Positions 42,848 to 48,358 of a DNA stretch of 48,646 nt are shown in pieces. The notes beneath the pieces were generated by a model. The model was not told where the DNA came from, made no database searches, and was given only the letters and a program-made list of their open reading frames with translations. Both the position numbers and the translations under genes were made by a program. The stretch comes from a virus. The stretch covers positions 1-48,646 of IMG/VR virus record IMGVR_UViG_3300008448_000144. One strand, written 5' to 3'. The first letter of the stretch is position 1; every line of letters starts with the position of its first letter.

Positions 42848-43207
42848 TTACTTATTACAGTTATTCCAGAACGTGTCCCAGTTCTGCCACAGGATGTTGA
42901 TGTCCTGCCACACGTCAGTAGAGTAGCAGTTGGCTCCAGAGCCTGGGCCCATGTCAACAGCGAGGATGCTGCCTGCAGTAGTGCCTGTTGCGAACACCTG
43001 CGTTACCCATACCGGTAAAAACTGTCCAGAGGGAACGTTAAAGAACGTTACGTCGTCGCCTCCAATTGTCAAGACCCTTACATTGCCGCCAATACCGACG
43101 TAAAGACACGTGCTCCTATTGCTAGTGCTCAAGTCCTGCTGAAGTGTCTCTGTGTCAGACGGGTAAACGAGCACACCGTGTGCGTGCTGTGTTTGTAATA
43201 CGGCCAT
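42848..43207 (-). CDS. Spike-like structural protein with Trp-rich tail (119 aa)
   Basis: A paralogue of the 40665 protein: VGIGGNVRVLTIGGDDVTFFNVPSGQFLPVWVTQVFATGTTAGSILAV matches its core nearly position for position. Unlike that copy it carries an N-terminal extension (AVLQTQHAHGVLVYPSDTETL) and a C-terminal Trp/Asn-rich tail (WQDINILWQNWDTFWNNCNK) that could mediate trimer or fibre contact. It precedes the beta-roll fibre and has its own -7 element. Role inferred as a small virion surface or tail-tip component. Confidence 0.68.
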   Translation of the reverse strand: MAVLQTQHAHGVLVYPSDTETLQQDLSTSNRSTCLYVGIGGNVRVLTIGGDDVTFFNVPSGQFLPVWVTQVFATGTTAGSILAVDMGPGSGANCYSTDVWQDINILWQNWDTFWNNCNK

Positions 43208-43210
43208 ACT

Positions 43211-43219
43211 GCAAAGATA
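43211..43219 (-). promoter_or_regulatory. -7 element TATCTTTGC for the 43207 gene
   Basis: TATCTTTGC ends three bases (AGT) before ATG 43207 and lies five bases from the 43225-43247 hairpin. Confidence 0.65.
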
Positions 43220-43224
43220 ACGAT

Positions 43225-43247
43225 ATTATACGACTCTGTCGTATAAT
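43225..43247. repeat. 10-3-10 inverted repeat upstream of the 43207 gene
   Basis: Arms ATTATACGAC and GTCGTATAAT are perfect around TCT. Compared with the 42803 repeat, the G-T of one arm is A-C here and the opposite arm changes to keep pairing. Confidence 0.7.
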
Positions 43248-43406
43248 CTACTTTTTTTTCTTCTTATAAGGCACTAACTCGTTTAACTTCTCCTGCCTCA
43301 CGTTGCAGCCGCAATTTTCTCCGAACAGCGACTTCACAATTGCCTCTATTCCGGTCGCCTTGGTGATGGCCGCTACTGTGTCTCCTAAGCCTTTTTGCTT
43401 GTCCAT
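43248..43406 (-). CDS. Small conserved protein with CGC motif (52 aa)
   Basis: Read by hand. MDKQKGLGDTVAAITKATGI through EAIVKSLFGENCGCNVRQEKLNELVPYKKKKK matches a short pattern I recall in Bacteroidota phages: LGDT..xxTxATGI, then a DCGC-type cysteine pair, R-x-x-x-LN and a Pro-Tyr-Lys end. C32 and C34 may bind a metal or form a redox pair. The function is unknown. Its -7 element TATTTTTGC ends three bases before the ATG, back-to-back with the + strand promoter of the next gene. Confidence 0.72.
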   Translation of the reverse strand: MDKQKGLGDTVAAITKATGIEAIVKSLFGENCGCNVRQEKLNELVPYKKKKK

Positions 43407-43409
43407 GTG

Positions 43410-43418
43410 GCAAAAATA
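43410..43418 (-). promoter_or_regulatory. -7 element TATTTTTGC for the 52-residue gene
   Basis: TATTTTTGC ends three bases (CAC) before ATG 43406. It is back-to-back with a + strand -7 element only four bases away. Confidence 0.6.
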
Positions 43419-43421
43419 GTA

Positions 43422-43429
43422 TAAATTTG
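43422..43429 (+). promoter_or_regulatory. -7 element TAAATTTG for the winged-helix-like gene
   Basis: TAAATTTG on the + strand leaves a leader of about 40 bases that contains the 43431-43461 inverted repeat. Confidence 0.55.
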
Positions 43430-43430
43430 T

Positions 43431-43461
43431 TACAGTGTTCGTGAGAATCCCGAACGCTGTA
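43431..43461 (+). repeat. 11-9-11 inverted repeat in the leader of the 43476 gene
   Basis: TACAGTGTTCG pairs with CGAACGCTGTA (one T.G) around a 9-base centre, immediately after the -7 element. It could be an autoregulatory operator or an RNA hairpin controlling translation. Confidence 0.6.
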
Positions 43462-43475
43462 CTAAATAAAACTGA

Positions 43476-43943
43476 ATGGACTACAAAGAACTGGCCGATT
43501 GCTTGAGATATCTCACGCCGGCCAAAAAAATGATGTGCGAGCGGTATAATTTCACCCGGTCACACATGGAACTGCTGATTTTTATCTACTCTAGGCGTGA
43601 GTTCCAGCTGAAACGCTTGTACGAGTACGCTGCACTTACCCACTGGGAGTCAAAACTCTTCTCGGACCTCAAGGCCCAGAAGTTTATCAAGATCGTGAGG
43701 CCACACAAGACGTCGCTGGGAACTGTTTATGGATGTACCAAGAAGACAGATAAGGTCGTTGAGGAACTTTTTGCCATTATTACTGGGCAGGCCCCCTTCT
43801 CAGACGATCCGAAAGTGAATCCGATGTTTAAGAAGGAGACCTACACGCAGCGTTACCACTCTAAGTACATGCTTAGAGCGAATCAAGAACGAGAACAACG
43901 TCCCGCTCCTGGATTATATGATACGGAAGACGATGAATTCTAA
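43476..43943 (+). CDS. Winged-helix-like putative regulator (155 aa)
   Basis: This is the only + strand gene in the virion region. Residues about 5-105 have a MarR/winged-helix feel: RYLTPAKKMMCERYNFTRSHMELLIFIYSRREFQL, RLYEYAALTHWESKLFSDLKAQKFIKIV, then a wing-like RPHKTSLGTVYGCTKKTDKVVEEL, then a disordered acidic end. The gene has its own -7 element, an inverted repeat in its leader, and its 3' end overlaps groES by 71 bases in antisense. It may control late genes or groES/groEL. The winged-helix reading is by pattern only; a virion protein is also possible. Confidence 0.6.
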   Translation: MDYKELADCLRYLTPAKKMMCERYNFTRSHMELLIFIYSRREFQLKRLYEYAALTHWESKLFSDLKAQKFIKIVRPHKTSLGTVYGCTKKTDKVVEELFAIITGQAPFSDDPKVNPMFKKETYTQRYHSKYMLRANQEREQRPAPGLYDTEDDEF

Positions 43944-44142
43944 CGCCGTGGCCGGCTCTTCTGTCATAATAAATGACAGAAGACTCTGCTATGTCAGCTA
44001 TTACATCACCCCCAACATAAACGACACGAGCCTTGCCGTAGCGTAGCTCGTTCTCGTCCGTGTTTGTCATGATCAGCCCAGAGGCGGCAGTCGTCTCCTC
44101 CTTAATGGGCTCTACTACAATGTATTTACCGATTGCTCTCAT
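43873..44142 (-). CDS. groS: GroES-like co-chaperonin (89 aa)
   Basis: MRAIGKYIVVEPIKEETTAASGLIMTN is the normal GroES opening with a mobile loop at about 14-28; the usual GGIVL triad reads SGLIM. The barrel strands (KARVVYVGGDVI, SSVIYYDRRAGHGV) and closing strands (DVVLVLDSL) follow. At 89 residues it is slightly shorter than bacterial GroES (about 97). It would cap the phage GroEL. Unlike bacterial groESL, it is encoded after groEL and overlaps its stop (ATGA). Its 3' end overlaps the + strand winged-helix-like gene by 71 bases. Confidence 0.85.
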   Translation of the reverse strand: MRAIGKYIVVEPIKEETTAASGLIMTNTDENELRYGKARVVYVGGDVIADIAESSVIYYDRRAGHGVRIHRLPYHIIQERDVVLVLDSL

Positions 44143-45707
44143 GCCCTTACGTTTGTGATGATACAGTTAGTGCTCAAGATGGTCGTAGCAACGCTCACAG
44201 CGTTCTCTAACGCACTTTTTGTGACTTTCAGCGGGTCGATGATGCCCATCTCGATCATGTTGCCGATCTTCCCGTCCTTCACGTCGTAGCCGTAGCCGAA
44301 CTTGCCCTGGTACGCCAAAGCGATCTCTCCCTTGATCTCGTTCACGTCGTAGCCTCCGTTCTCCAAGATCGTATTAAATGGCTGCTGCAACGCGTGCTTT
44401 AAGATGCTCTTTGCTGTAGAACAGCCGCAGGTCTCGCCGGCGATGTTCAACAACGCAATACCACCACCCGGCAGAATGCCTCCCTCCATCGCGGCCTTGG
44501 TCGCGTATACCGCGTCCTCCACCCGGTCCTTCTTTTCTTTCAGCTCTACGTCGCTCTGTGCTCCAACGTAGATAACGCCAACACCTCCTGCGAGGTTCGC
44601 TAAGCGCTCTTCGAGGTGCTTTTTGACATACTCGTTAGTCTCGTCGGAGATCTTCGCTCTAATGCCATCTACGCGGCTCTCAACGCGTTGTGACACCTCG
44701 TCATCGGTCATTATAACGGTGCTTGTAGCACTAACCACCACTTTTTGTGCGTGGCCAAGGTCAGCGAACGCGATCGTGTACAAATTATCGCCCGTCCCGT
44801 CAGAGATGAACTTAGCACCGGTCGCAGCTGCGATGTCCTCCATAATGTCTGTCCTGTTGGCTCCAAAACTAGGAGGTACAATGGCACAGACCTTGATCAC
44901 ACCCTTCAGTCTGTTCAAGTTCAAGCTGTTCAAAGCGTTCTCAGAGAGCTCAGCAATGATCAATATGCTCTTTCCGCTCTGCACTACCGGCGCCAGTAGG
45001 TGCTCGATAGAGTTCAGGCTCTGGATTTCTTGGTCAGAGACCAACACGTAGCAGTCTTCCAAGATCGCCTCGTTCTTTTTCTGGTCTGTAACGAAGTACT
45101 TGCTGGTCCAGCCCCTGTCCAACTTCATGCCGGCAACCACCTCAGAGTAAGTTGTTGCATTGTTTGAGTTCTCGACGGTCACAACGCCGTCTTTTCCGAC
45201 CATTGAGTAGGCGTCGGAGATGATCTGACCCAGCTCTGGGTCATTATTGGCCGAAATGGTGGCCACAGACGCAAGCGACTCGTCGGTAACCGGGATAGAC
45301 ATCGCGTCTAAGGCCTTTGCAACAGCACCCGCTAGCTCTTTTACCTCTCTCAGCACCTTTGTCTTGTTGTCCTCTGGCTTCATGAACTGCTGAGCGCCAT
45401 GGATCAAGCCCTGTGTCAGCACAATTGAGGTTGTAGTCCCGTCTCCAGCCGCTGTTGCGGTCCTCTCAGAGGCCTCACGCATCATCTGCACCGCCAAGTT
45501 CTCGGTCGGATCGCTCAAAATGATGGATCTAGCCACACTTACTCCGTCTTTTGTGATGTGCAAACCATGGGTAAACTGGTCCGACTCAATTAAAACTGTC
45601 TGTCCTCGTGCTCCGAGGGTACTTTTTACTGCATTTGCGATGGTGTCGATACCAGACACCAGCTTTGCACGGGCGTCAGCCCCAAATTCAACTTGCTTTA
45701 CGATCAT
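44139..45707 (-). CDS. groL: GroEL-like chaperonin (522 aa)
   Basis: A full-length group I chaperonin: LGARGQT at 31-37, KDG with D54, AGDGTTT at 87-93, VEDA with D398, and GIIDPLKVT with D491, corresponding to E. coli D52, D87, D398 and D495. The apical domain is diverged and the C-terminus lacks the GGM tail that lines the cage. It folds proteins in an ATP-driven barrel with GroES. It has its own promoter with a 17-base A-rich leader. GC content is higher than in nearby fibre genes (33 of 60 in row 44221). Phage-encoded GroEL is known but uncommon. Confidence 0.93.
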   Translation of the reverse strand: MIVKQVEFGADARAKLVSGIDTIANAVKSTLGARGQTVLIESDQFTHGLHITKDGVSVARSIILSDPTENLAVQMMREASERTATAAGDGTTTSIVLTQGLIHGAQQFMKPEDNKTKVLREVKELAGAVAKALDAMSIPVTDESLASVATISANNDPELGQIISDAYSMVGKDGVVTVENSNNATTYSEVVAGMKLDRGWTSKYFVTDQKKNEAILEDCYVLVSDQEIQSLNSIEHLLAPVVQSGKSILIIAELSENALNSLNLNRLKGVIKVCAIVPPSFGANRTDIMEDIAAATGAKFISDGTGDNLYTIAFADLGHAQKVVVSATSTVIMTDDEVSQRVESRVDGIRAKISDETNEYVKKHLEERLANLAGGVGVIYVGAQSDVELKEKKDRVEDAVYATKAAMEGGILPGGGIALLNIAGETCGCSTAKSILKHALQQPFNTILENGGYDVNEIKGEIALAYQGKFGYGYDVKDGKIGNMIEMGIIDPLKVTKSALENAVSVATTILSTNCIITNVRA

Positions 45708-45724
45708 AATTTGATTTTATTGGT

Positions 45725-45733
45725 GCAAATATA
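45725..45733 (-). promoter_or_regulatory. -7 element TATATTTGC for groEL
   Basis: TATATTTGC leaves a 17-base leader. The stretch TTTTTGTTTATATTTGCA is identical to that upstream of the 24119 capsid-region gene. Confidence 0.75.
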
Positions 45734-45757
45734 AACAAAAATGGGGCCGTAGCCCCA
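45732..45757 (-). terminator. Terminator upstream of groEL
   Basis: TGGGGC pairs with GCCCCA over a 4-base loop and is followed on the - strand by TTTTTGTTTA; it ends the basic-protein operon and its T-tract merges with the groEL promoter. Confidence 0.85.
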
Positions 45758-45779
45758 CTTTCTGTCAAATTGTCTTAGA

Positions 45780-46424
45780 TTATTTTTTGGTAGACTTCAT
45801 CATCGGCTTCTTTGTCACAGCACCCTTTGATGATGGGGCAGATCCTTTAGAAGCTCTTGGCTTGCAGGTGCCCTTGTTGCCACCGTTCATGGCAGTTACT
45901 GGGCATACGTTCTGCATTGCAGCTGCTGACACGCCCTTACCGGTGCCTGCACCTGGACCAGATGGGCCCATTACCGCGTTCTGCTGCAACTTTGAGTTGC
46001 GTTTACGCATCTGCGCATCGCTCAATGGACGAGAGGCGATATCTCTGCGGTGCCTGTCGATGGTAGCGTTGATCTCACGCTTGGTTTTGTTCTTGAACGT
46101 ATTTGGAGACAATGTCTCACGGATCTGCTCACGAGCAACGCGTTTGCGTCTGTCGAGCATCTCTCCTGTCTCGTTGATCACACGCCCAGTGCTATTTCGG
46201 TCAGCAATACGCTTTGTACGCTCTGCACGTCGTGCACTGATGCGTGCCTGACGGTTCTCTGCGTTACTAGCGTTTACATTTCTGTCCTCGTAGCGAGTTG
46301 TAAAGTCACGGGTGATAACATTGGCCTCCTGCTTGGCAAGAGTCCCTGCCTTTTTCAGCTTGGCGCCACCAACGGCTTTCACCCTGGTCTTGATCGCTCT
46401 TGCTTTCTCTTTAATGTTTGGCAT
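45780..46424 (-). CDS. Arg/Lys-rich protein, possible DNA-condensing virion protein (214 aa)
   Basis: The product is very basic through residues 1-150 (IKEKARAIKTRVKAVGGAKLKKAG, RQARISARRAERTKRIADRN, RRKRVAREQIRE), then has a Gly/Pro/Ala segment with two cysteines (NVCPVTAMNGGNKGTCKPR) and a Lys-rich end. No enzymatic motif is seen. Such composition fits a nucleoid-like packaged protein or DNA-binding factor. It is preceded within two bases by another basic protein gene and followed by the groEL terminator. Function inferred from charge alone. Confidence 0.6.
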   Translation of the reverse strand: MPNIKEKARAIKTRVKAVGGAKLKKAGTLAKQEANVITRDFTTRYEDRNVNASNAENRQARISARRAERTKRIADRNSTGRVINETGEMLDRRKRVAREQIRETLSPNTFKNKTKREINATIDRHRRDIASRPLSDAQMRKRNSKLQQNAVMGPSGPGAGTGKGVSAAAMQNVCPVTAMNGGNKGTCKPRASKGSAPSSKGAVTKKPMMKSTKK

Positions 46425-46426
46425 CG

Positions 46427-46660
46427 TTATGGTTTTTTCTTGGTTGGGATGTAAGACTTACCGGTCAAACGACGCTTGGTGTTGACCATGTCTGCAACAG
46501 CACCCATCGCAACGGCTCCCATGCCGGCAACTTTACCCATTGTAGACTTACGCTTCTGCTTTTTGGCGGCCTCGGTACCAGACGCTGTCATCGGAACCTT
46601 TGGCGCAGACTTCATGGCCTCTTTCTTTGTAGCCGCTCCCGGCTTCTTTGGCTTCATCAT
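46427..46660 (-). CDS. Basic small protein with short hydrophobic patch (77 aa)
   Basis: The protein is Lys-rich at both ends (MMKPKKPGAATKKEAMK, KKQKRKSTMGK) with an Ala/Gly/Met/Val stretch at about 43-58 (GKVAGMGAVAMGAVAD) and ends KSYIPTKKKP. The hydrophobic stretch is too short and small for a firm membrane span. It overlaps the upstream gene by ATGA; an alternative start at the second Met is equally possible. It may bind nucleic acid in the virion. No family is recognised. Confidence 0.55.
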   Translation of the reverse strand: MMKPKKPGAATKKEAMKSAPKVPMTASGTEAAKKQKRKSTMGKVAGMGAVAMGAVADMVNTKRRLTGKSYIPTKKKP

Positions 46661-46854
46661 TTCTTTTTTACTTTAATGCTGCTGGTTGGTACTGCCTTCA
46701 CAAAGGTTTTGTTCTTGCCCTTTGGCTTTAAGTTAGGGTCGCGTGTGATGTTGTAAGCCGCAACGCTGTCTTGGTACGAACGTGATGGAGCGGTAGCTCT
46801 GTATGTGTTCGTCATCGGAACGTTCTTAGCTGGTGTAGTTTTTTTAACTGCCAT
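46657..46854 (-). CDS. Basic small protein (65 aa)
   Basis: Product MAVKKTTPAKNVPMTNTYRATAPSRSYQDSVAAYNITRDPNLKPKGKNKTFVKAV has no hydrophobic segment; basic residues are spread evenly and it ends SIKVKKK. Its ATG is six bases after a -7 element that directly follows the stop of the 47040 gene, so it starts a new transcript of basic proteins. I recognise no family. It is likely a virion-internal or DNA-binding peptide. Confidence 0.58.
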   Translation of the reverse strand: MAVKKTTPAKNVPMTNTYRATAPSRSYQDSVAAYNITRDPNLKPKGKNKTFVKAVPTSSIKVKKK

Positions 46855-46860
46855 AATGGT

Positions 46861-46869
46861 ACAAATATA
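46861..46869 (-). promoter_or_regulatory. -7 element TATATTTGT for the basic-protein operon
   Basis: TATATTTGT follows directly on the stop codon TAG of the 47040 gene and ends six bases before ATG 46854. Confidence 0.65.
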
Positions 46870-47040
46870 CTACTTTGATTTTGCTTTCTTCAAGAAGTCG
46901 TCCTTTGAAAAACTTACGCCCTCGCGGATGAATTGAGATACCATGCCCTTGGCGATAGCCTTCCGGTTGGCCGGACTCTTGACCTTGCGTAGGATCGATG
47001 CCACACCAGACACCATTGCCTTGTCGTTCTTGCTTGCCAT
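46870..47040 (-). CDS. Conserved small phage protein (56 aa)
   Basis: Read by hand in the frame opened by ATG 47040, which shares a base with the lytic enzyme stop (TAATG). The product MASKNDKAMVSGVASILRKV with KSPANRKAIAKGMVSQFIREGVSFSKDDFLKKA has a two-helix pattern and the VxGVAxILRxVKxPxNRxxIAxxMxxQFxREGVxF motif I recall from many phages of this type. The overlapping longer frame is a shadow. Function is unknown. Confidence 0.75.
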   Translation of the reverse strand: MASKNDKAMVSGVASILRKVKSPANRKAIAKGMVSQFIREGVSFSKDDFLKKAKSK

Positions 47041-47618
47041 TATAAGTCCCTGCTCTCAATCAATGTGTACGTCCACTTTGTGCCCTTGTCCAACTGCACG
47101 ATCCGCATGAACTCATCGAAGTCCTTGATCCGCTTGAACACCTGACACCCCTCCGACCAGTTCTCTACCACCGCCGAGTCGGCGCCTGCGTGGTGGATAT
47201 TGATACCAAAGATCCCAGTGTCAACCTTGGTCTCATCGAATACCATGTCCTTGTTCGCGTCTCTGTATACCTTCACCGGCCCGCATTGCTTTAACGCCTT
47301 GTACTTGCCCTGGTGCAAACCAACGTGGTGCGACCCTGGGTATTGACCAGGTACTACGCGTGCAACGCCACCAGCATTGTGGAACTGCTTAACCGCTTTC
47401 GTCCCCGGATCAGTCGTGCATGCCCACTTGTGGAACTGCCACACGCCCTTGTCGTTCTTGTATGACAAGGTCATCCAGTCGTCGAAGATGTTCGTTACCT
47501 TTTTCCCCGGTGCAGAATTTCTAACACCAATTACATTCATGTTGTAAGACCCGTTGTCGAAATACTTGTATCCAAGCTTGGCGCAAGCCGCCATGACCGT
47601 CTCTCTAGTTAGTTCCAT
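47040..47618 (-). CDS. L,D-transpeptidase-like lytic enzyme (192 aa)
   Basis: ATG 47618 is chosen because a -7 element ends three bases before it; the longer reading would translate the promoter. The C-terminal half has the YkuD-like signature: GINIHHAG with H142/H143, then WSEGCQVF with S155 and presumed catalytic C158. Upstream lie GQYPGSHHVGLHQGKYKAL and a DANKDMVFDE loop (D120, N122, D124, D128) resembling an EF-hand-type Ca site. YkuD enzymes act on peptidoglycan peptides; in a phage this is likely an endolysin or a cell-wall-modifying enzyme. There is no signal peptide, so export would need a holin. Confidence 0.75.
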   Translation of the reverse strand: MELTRETVMAACAKLGYKYFDNGSYNMNVIGVRNSAPGKKVTNIFDDWMTLSYKNDKGVWQFHKWACTTDPGTKAVKQFHNAGGVARVVPGQYPGSHHVGLHQGKYKALKQCGPVKVYRDANKDMVFDETKVDTGIFGINIHHAGADSAVVENWSEGCQVFKRIKDFDEFMRIVQLDKGTKWTYTLIESRDL

Positions 47619-47621
47619 ACA

Positions 47622-47630
47622 GCAAAGATA
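47622..47630 (-). promoter_or_regulatory. -7 element TATCTTTGC for the lytic enzyme
   Basis: TATCTTTGC ends three bases (TGT) before ATG 47618. Confidence 0.65.
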
Positions 47631-47661
47631 AGAAAGACAAAAGAGAGATGAAGGCATTCCC

Positions 47662-47888
47662 GTGTTCTTATACCGCTGTGTCGATATTTGGGTTCCCTAC
47701 TCTATATATATTATATACTACTACTTTATATTTTTTTATTAATTAGTATTCAACAAGGAAAAATCGACACAAAAGAAATAAGATATTAGAAATCAATGAG
47801 TTAGACCATGTCACTTCAAGTGTCACTTTAAGTAAAACCGACACCTGTCCACACAAAACCGACACTTGTCAACATTTTTCGACACAAA
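47662..47888. other. Iteron-like repeat region with AT-rich block (candidate origin)
   Basis: Five CGACAC motifs occur: GTGTCG at 47678, then CGACAC at 47765, 47839, 47860 and 47880. The last three are 21 and 20 bases apart, two helical turns. Two of them extend to CGACAC(C/T)TGTC(C/A)ACA, containing DnaA-box-like CTGTCCACA and TTGTCAACA. An AT-rich block at 47701-47750 lies between the inverted copy and the direct copies. No ORF of note is seen. This matches a theta-type origin or a repressor array; sequence alone does not decide. Confidence 0.5.
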
Positions 47889-47890
47889 AT

Positions 47891-47908
47891 AAGCCCATAT
47901 TTGGGCTT
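47891..47908. terminator. Bidirectional short hairpin
   Basis: AAGCCCA pairs with TGGGCTT over a 4-base loop. On the - strand ATTTTG follows; on the + strand GTTCTTG follows. It is a weak terminator in either direction. Confidence 0.45.
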
Positions 47909-47923
47909 GTTCTTGATGTCTTA

Positions 47924-47946
47924 CTTATTGTACTACGTACAACAAG
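47924..47946. repeat. 10-3-10 inverted repeat
   Basis: CTTATTGTAC and GTACAACAAG surround TAC; one position pairs only as G.U on the - strand. It has the same geometry as the hairpins at 24157, 26796, 42803 and 43225, but no -7 element lies next to it. Confidence 0.5.
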
Positions 47947-47961
47947 ACAATTCTATGACAA

Positions 47962-47987
47962 TTAAAAAGCCACCCTTGTGAGGTGGC
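47962..47987 (-). terminator. Terminator after the Met-rich gene
   Basis: GCCACC pairs with GGTGGC over a 7-base loop; on the - strand TTTTTAAT follows. It ends the 48195 transcript. Confidence 0.75.
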
Positions 47988-48015
47988 CTTCATGAATAAG
48001 GTTAGATACTAGTTG

Positions 48016-48195
48016 TTACTTGCAACTGCTTTTGACCTTCATTGTCATTGGCATGTCCTTCATTTTCGATGCCATTGACATGGCGTCCGCCATCATCATG
48101 GTCTTCTTCATCTGCTTCATCTGACTCTTGGTCTCGAGCAATTTCGCGATGCCAGTCGACTGAGGTGGCATGGGATTGTTTAGTGGCTTCTTCAT
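48016..48195 (-). CDS. Methionine-rich small protein (59 aa)
   Basis: Read by hand from ATG 48195, three bases after the -7 element TATATTTGC. MKKPLNNPMPPQSTGIAKLL is followed by a helical section with a very high methionine content (13 Met in 59 residues, for example KTMMMADAMSMASKMKDMPM) and ends KSSCK. The longer frame on the same strand lacks a promoter and is a shadow. Met-rich helices bind copper(I) or form flexible hydrophobic surfaces, but no role is established here. A terminator follows at 47962. Confidence 0.6.
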   Translation of the reverse strand: MKKPLNNPMPPQSTGIAKLLETKSQMKQMKKTMMMADAMSMASKMKDMPMTMKVKSSCK

Positions 48196-48198
48196 GGA

Positions 48199-48207
48199 GC
48201 AAATATA
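48199..48207 (-). promoter_or_regulatory. -7 element TATATTTGC with -33 TTTG for the Met-rich gene
   Basis: TATATTTGC ends three bases (TCC) before ATG 48195. A TTTG lies 17 bases upstream of it, a fair match to the -33 element, inside the end of the neighbouring gene. Confidence 0.65.
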
Positions 48208-48220
48208 GGCAATACTTTAA

Positions 48221-48355
48221 TCACCAAATGAATGTCACACGGATAAAACCGAAGTTCAAGTCCAGTTCCTGGTGCTCGCCTGGATAGTTAGACTCAAAGT
48301 ACTCGACGCCGATCATAAAGGCGGAGGGAAACAGTAATGAGATTTCAATGCCCAT
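48221..48355 (-). CDS. Small protein (44 aa)
   Basis: Read by hand from ATG 48355, three bases after the -7 element TACATTTGC. MGIEISLLFPSAFMIGVEYF, then ESNYPGEHQELDLNFGFIRVTFIW. It looks like a compact beta protein or amphipathic peptide with aromatic ends, with no clear membrane segment. I do not recognise a family, though short proteins of this kind occur in Bacteroidota phages. The support is the promoter spacing and an intact frame to the stop just before the next promoter. Confidence 0.5.
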   Translation of the reverse strand: MGIEISLLFPSAFMIGVEYFESNYPGEHQELDLNFGFIRVTFIW

Positions 48356-48358
48356 GTG

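Noticed and set aside
46844-47059. 71-residue frame on the - strand
   Set aside because: It overlaps in another frame a conserved-looking 56-residue protein that has a coupled start (TAATG) and a following promoter.
48002-48202. 66-residue acidic frame on the - strand
   Set aside because: Its start lies inside the -7 element; the frame starting at 48195, three bases after that element, is the better gene.
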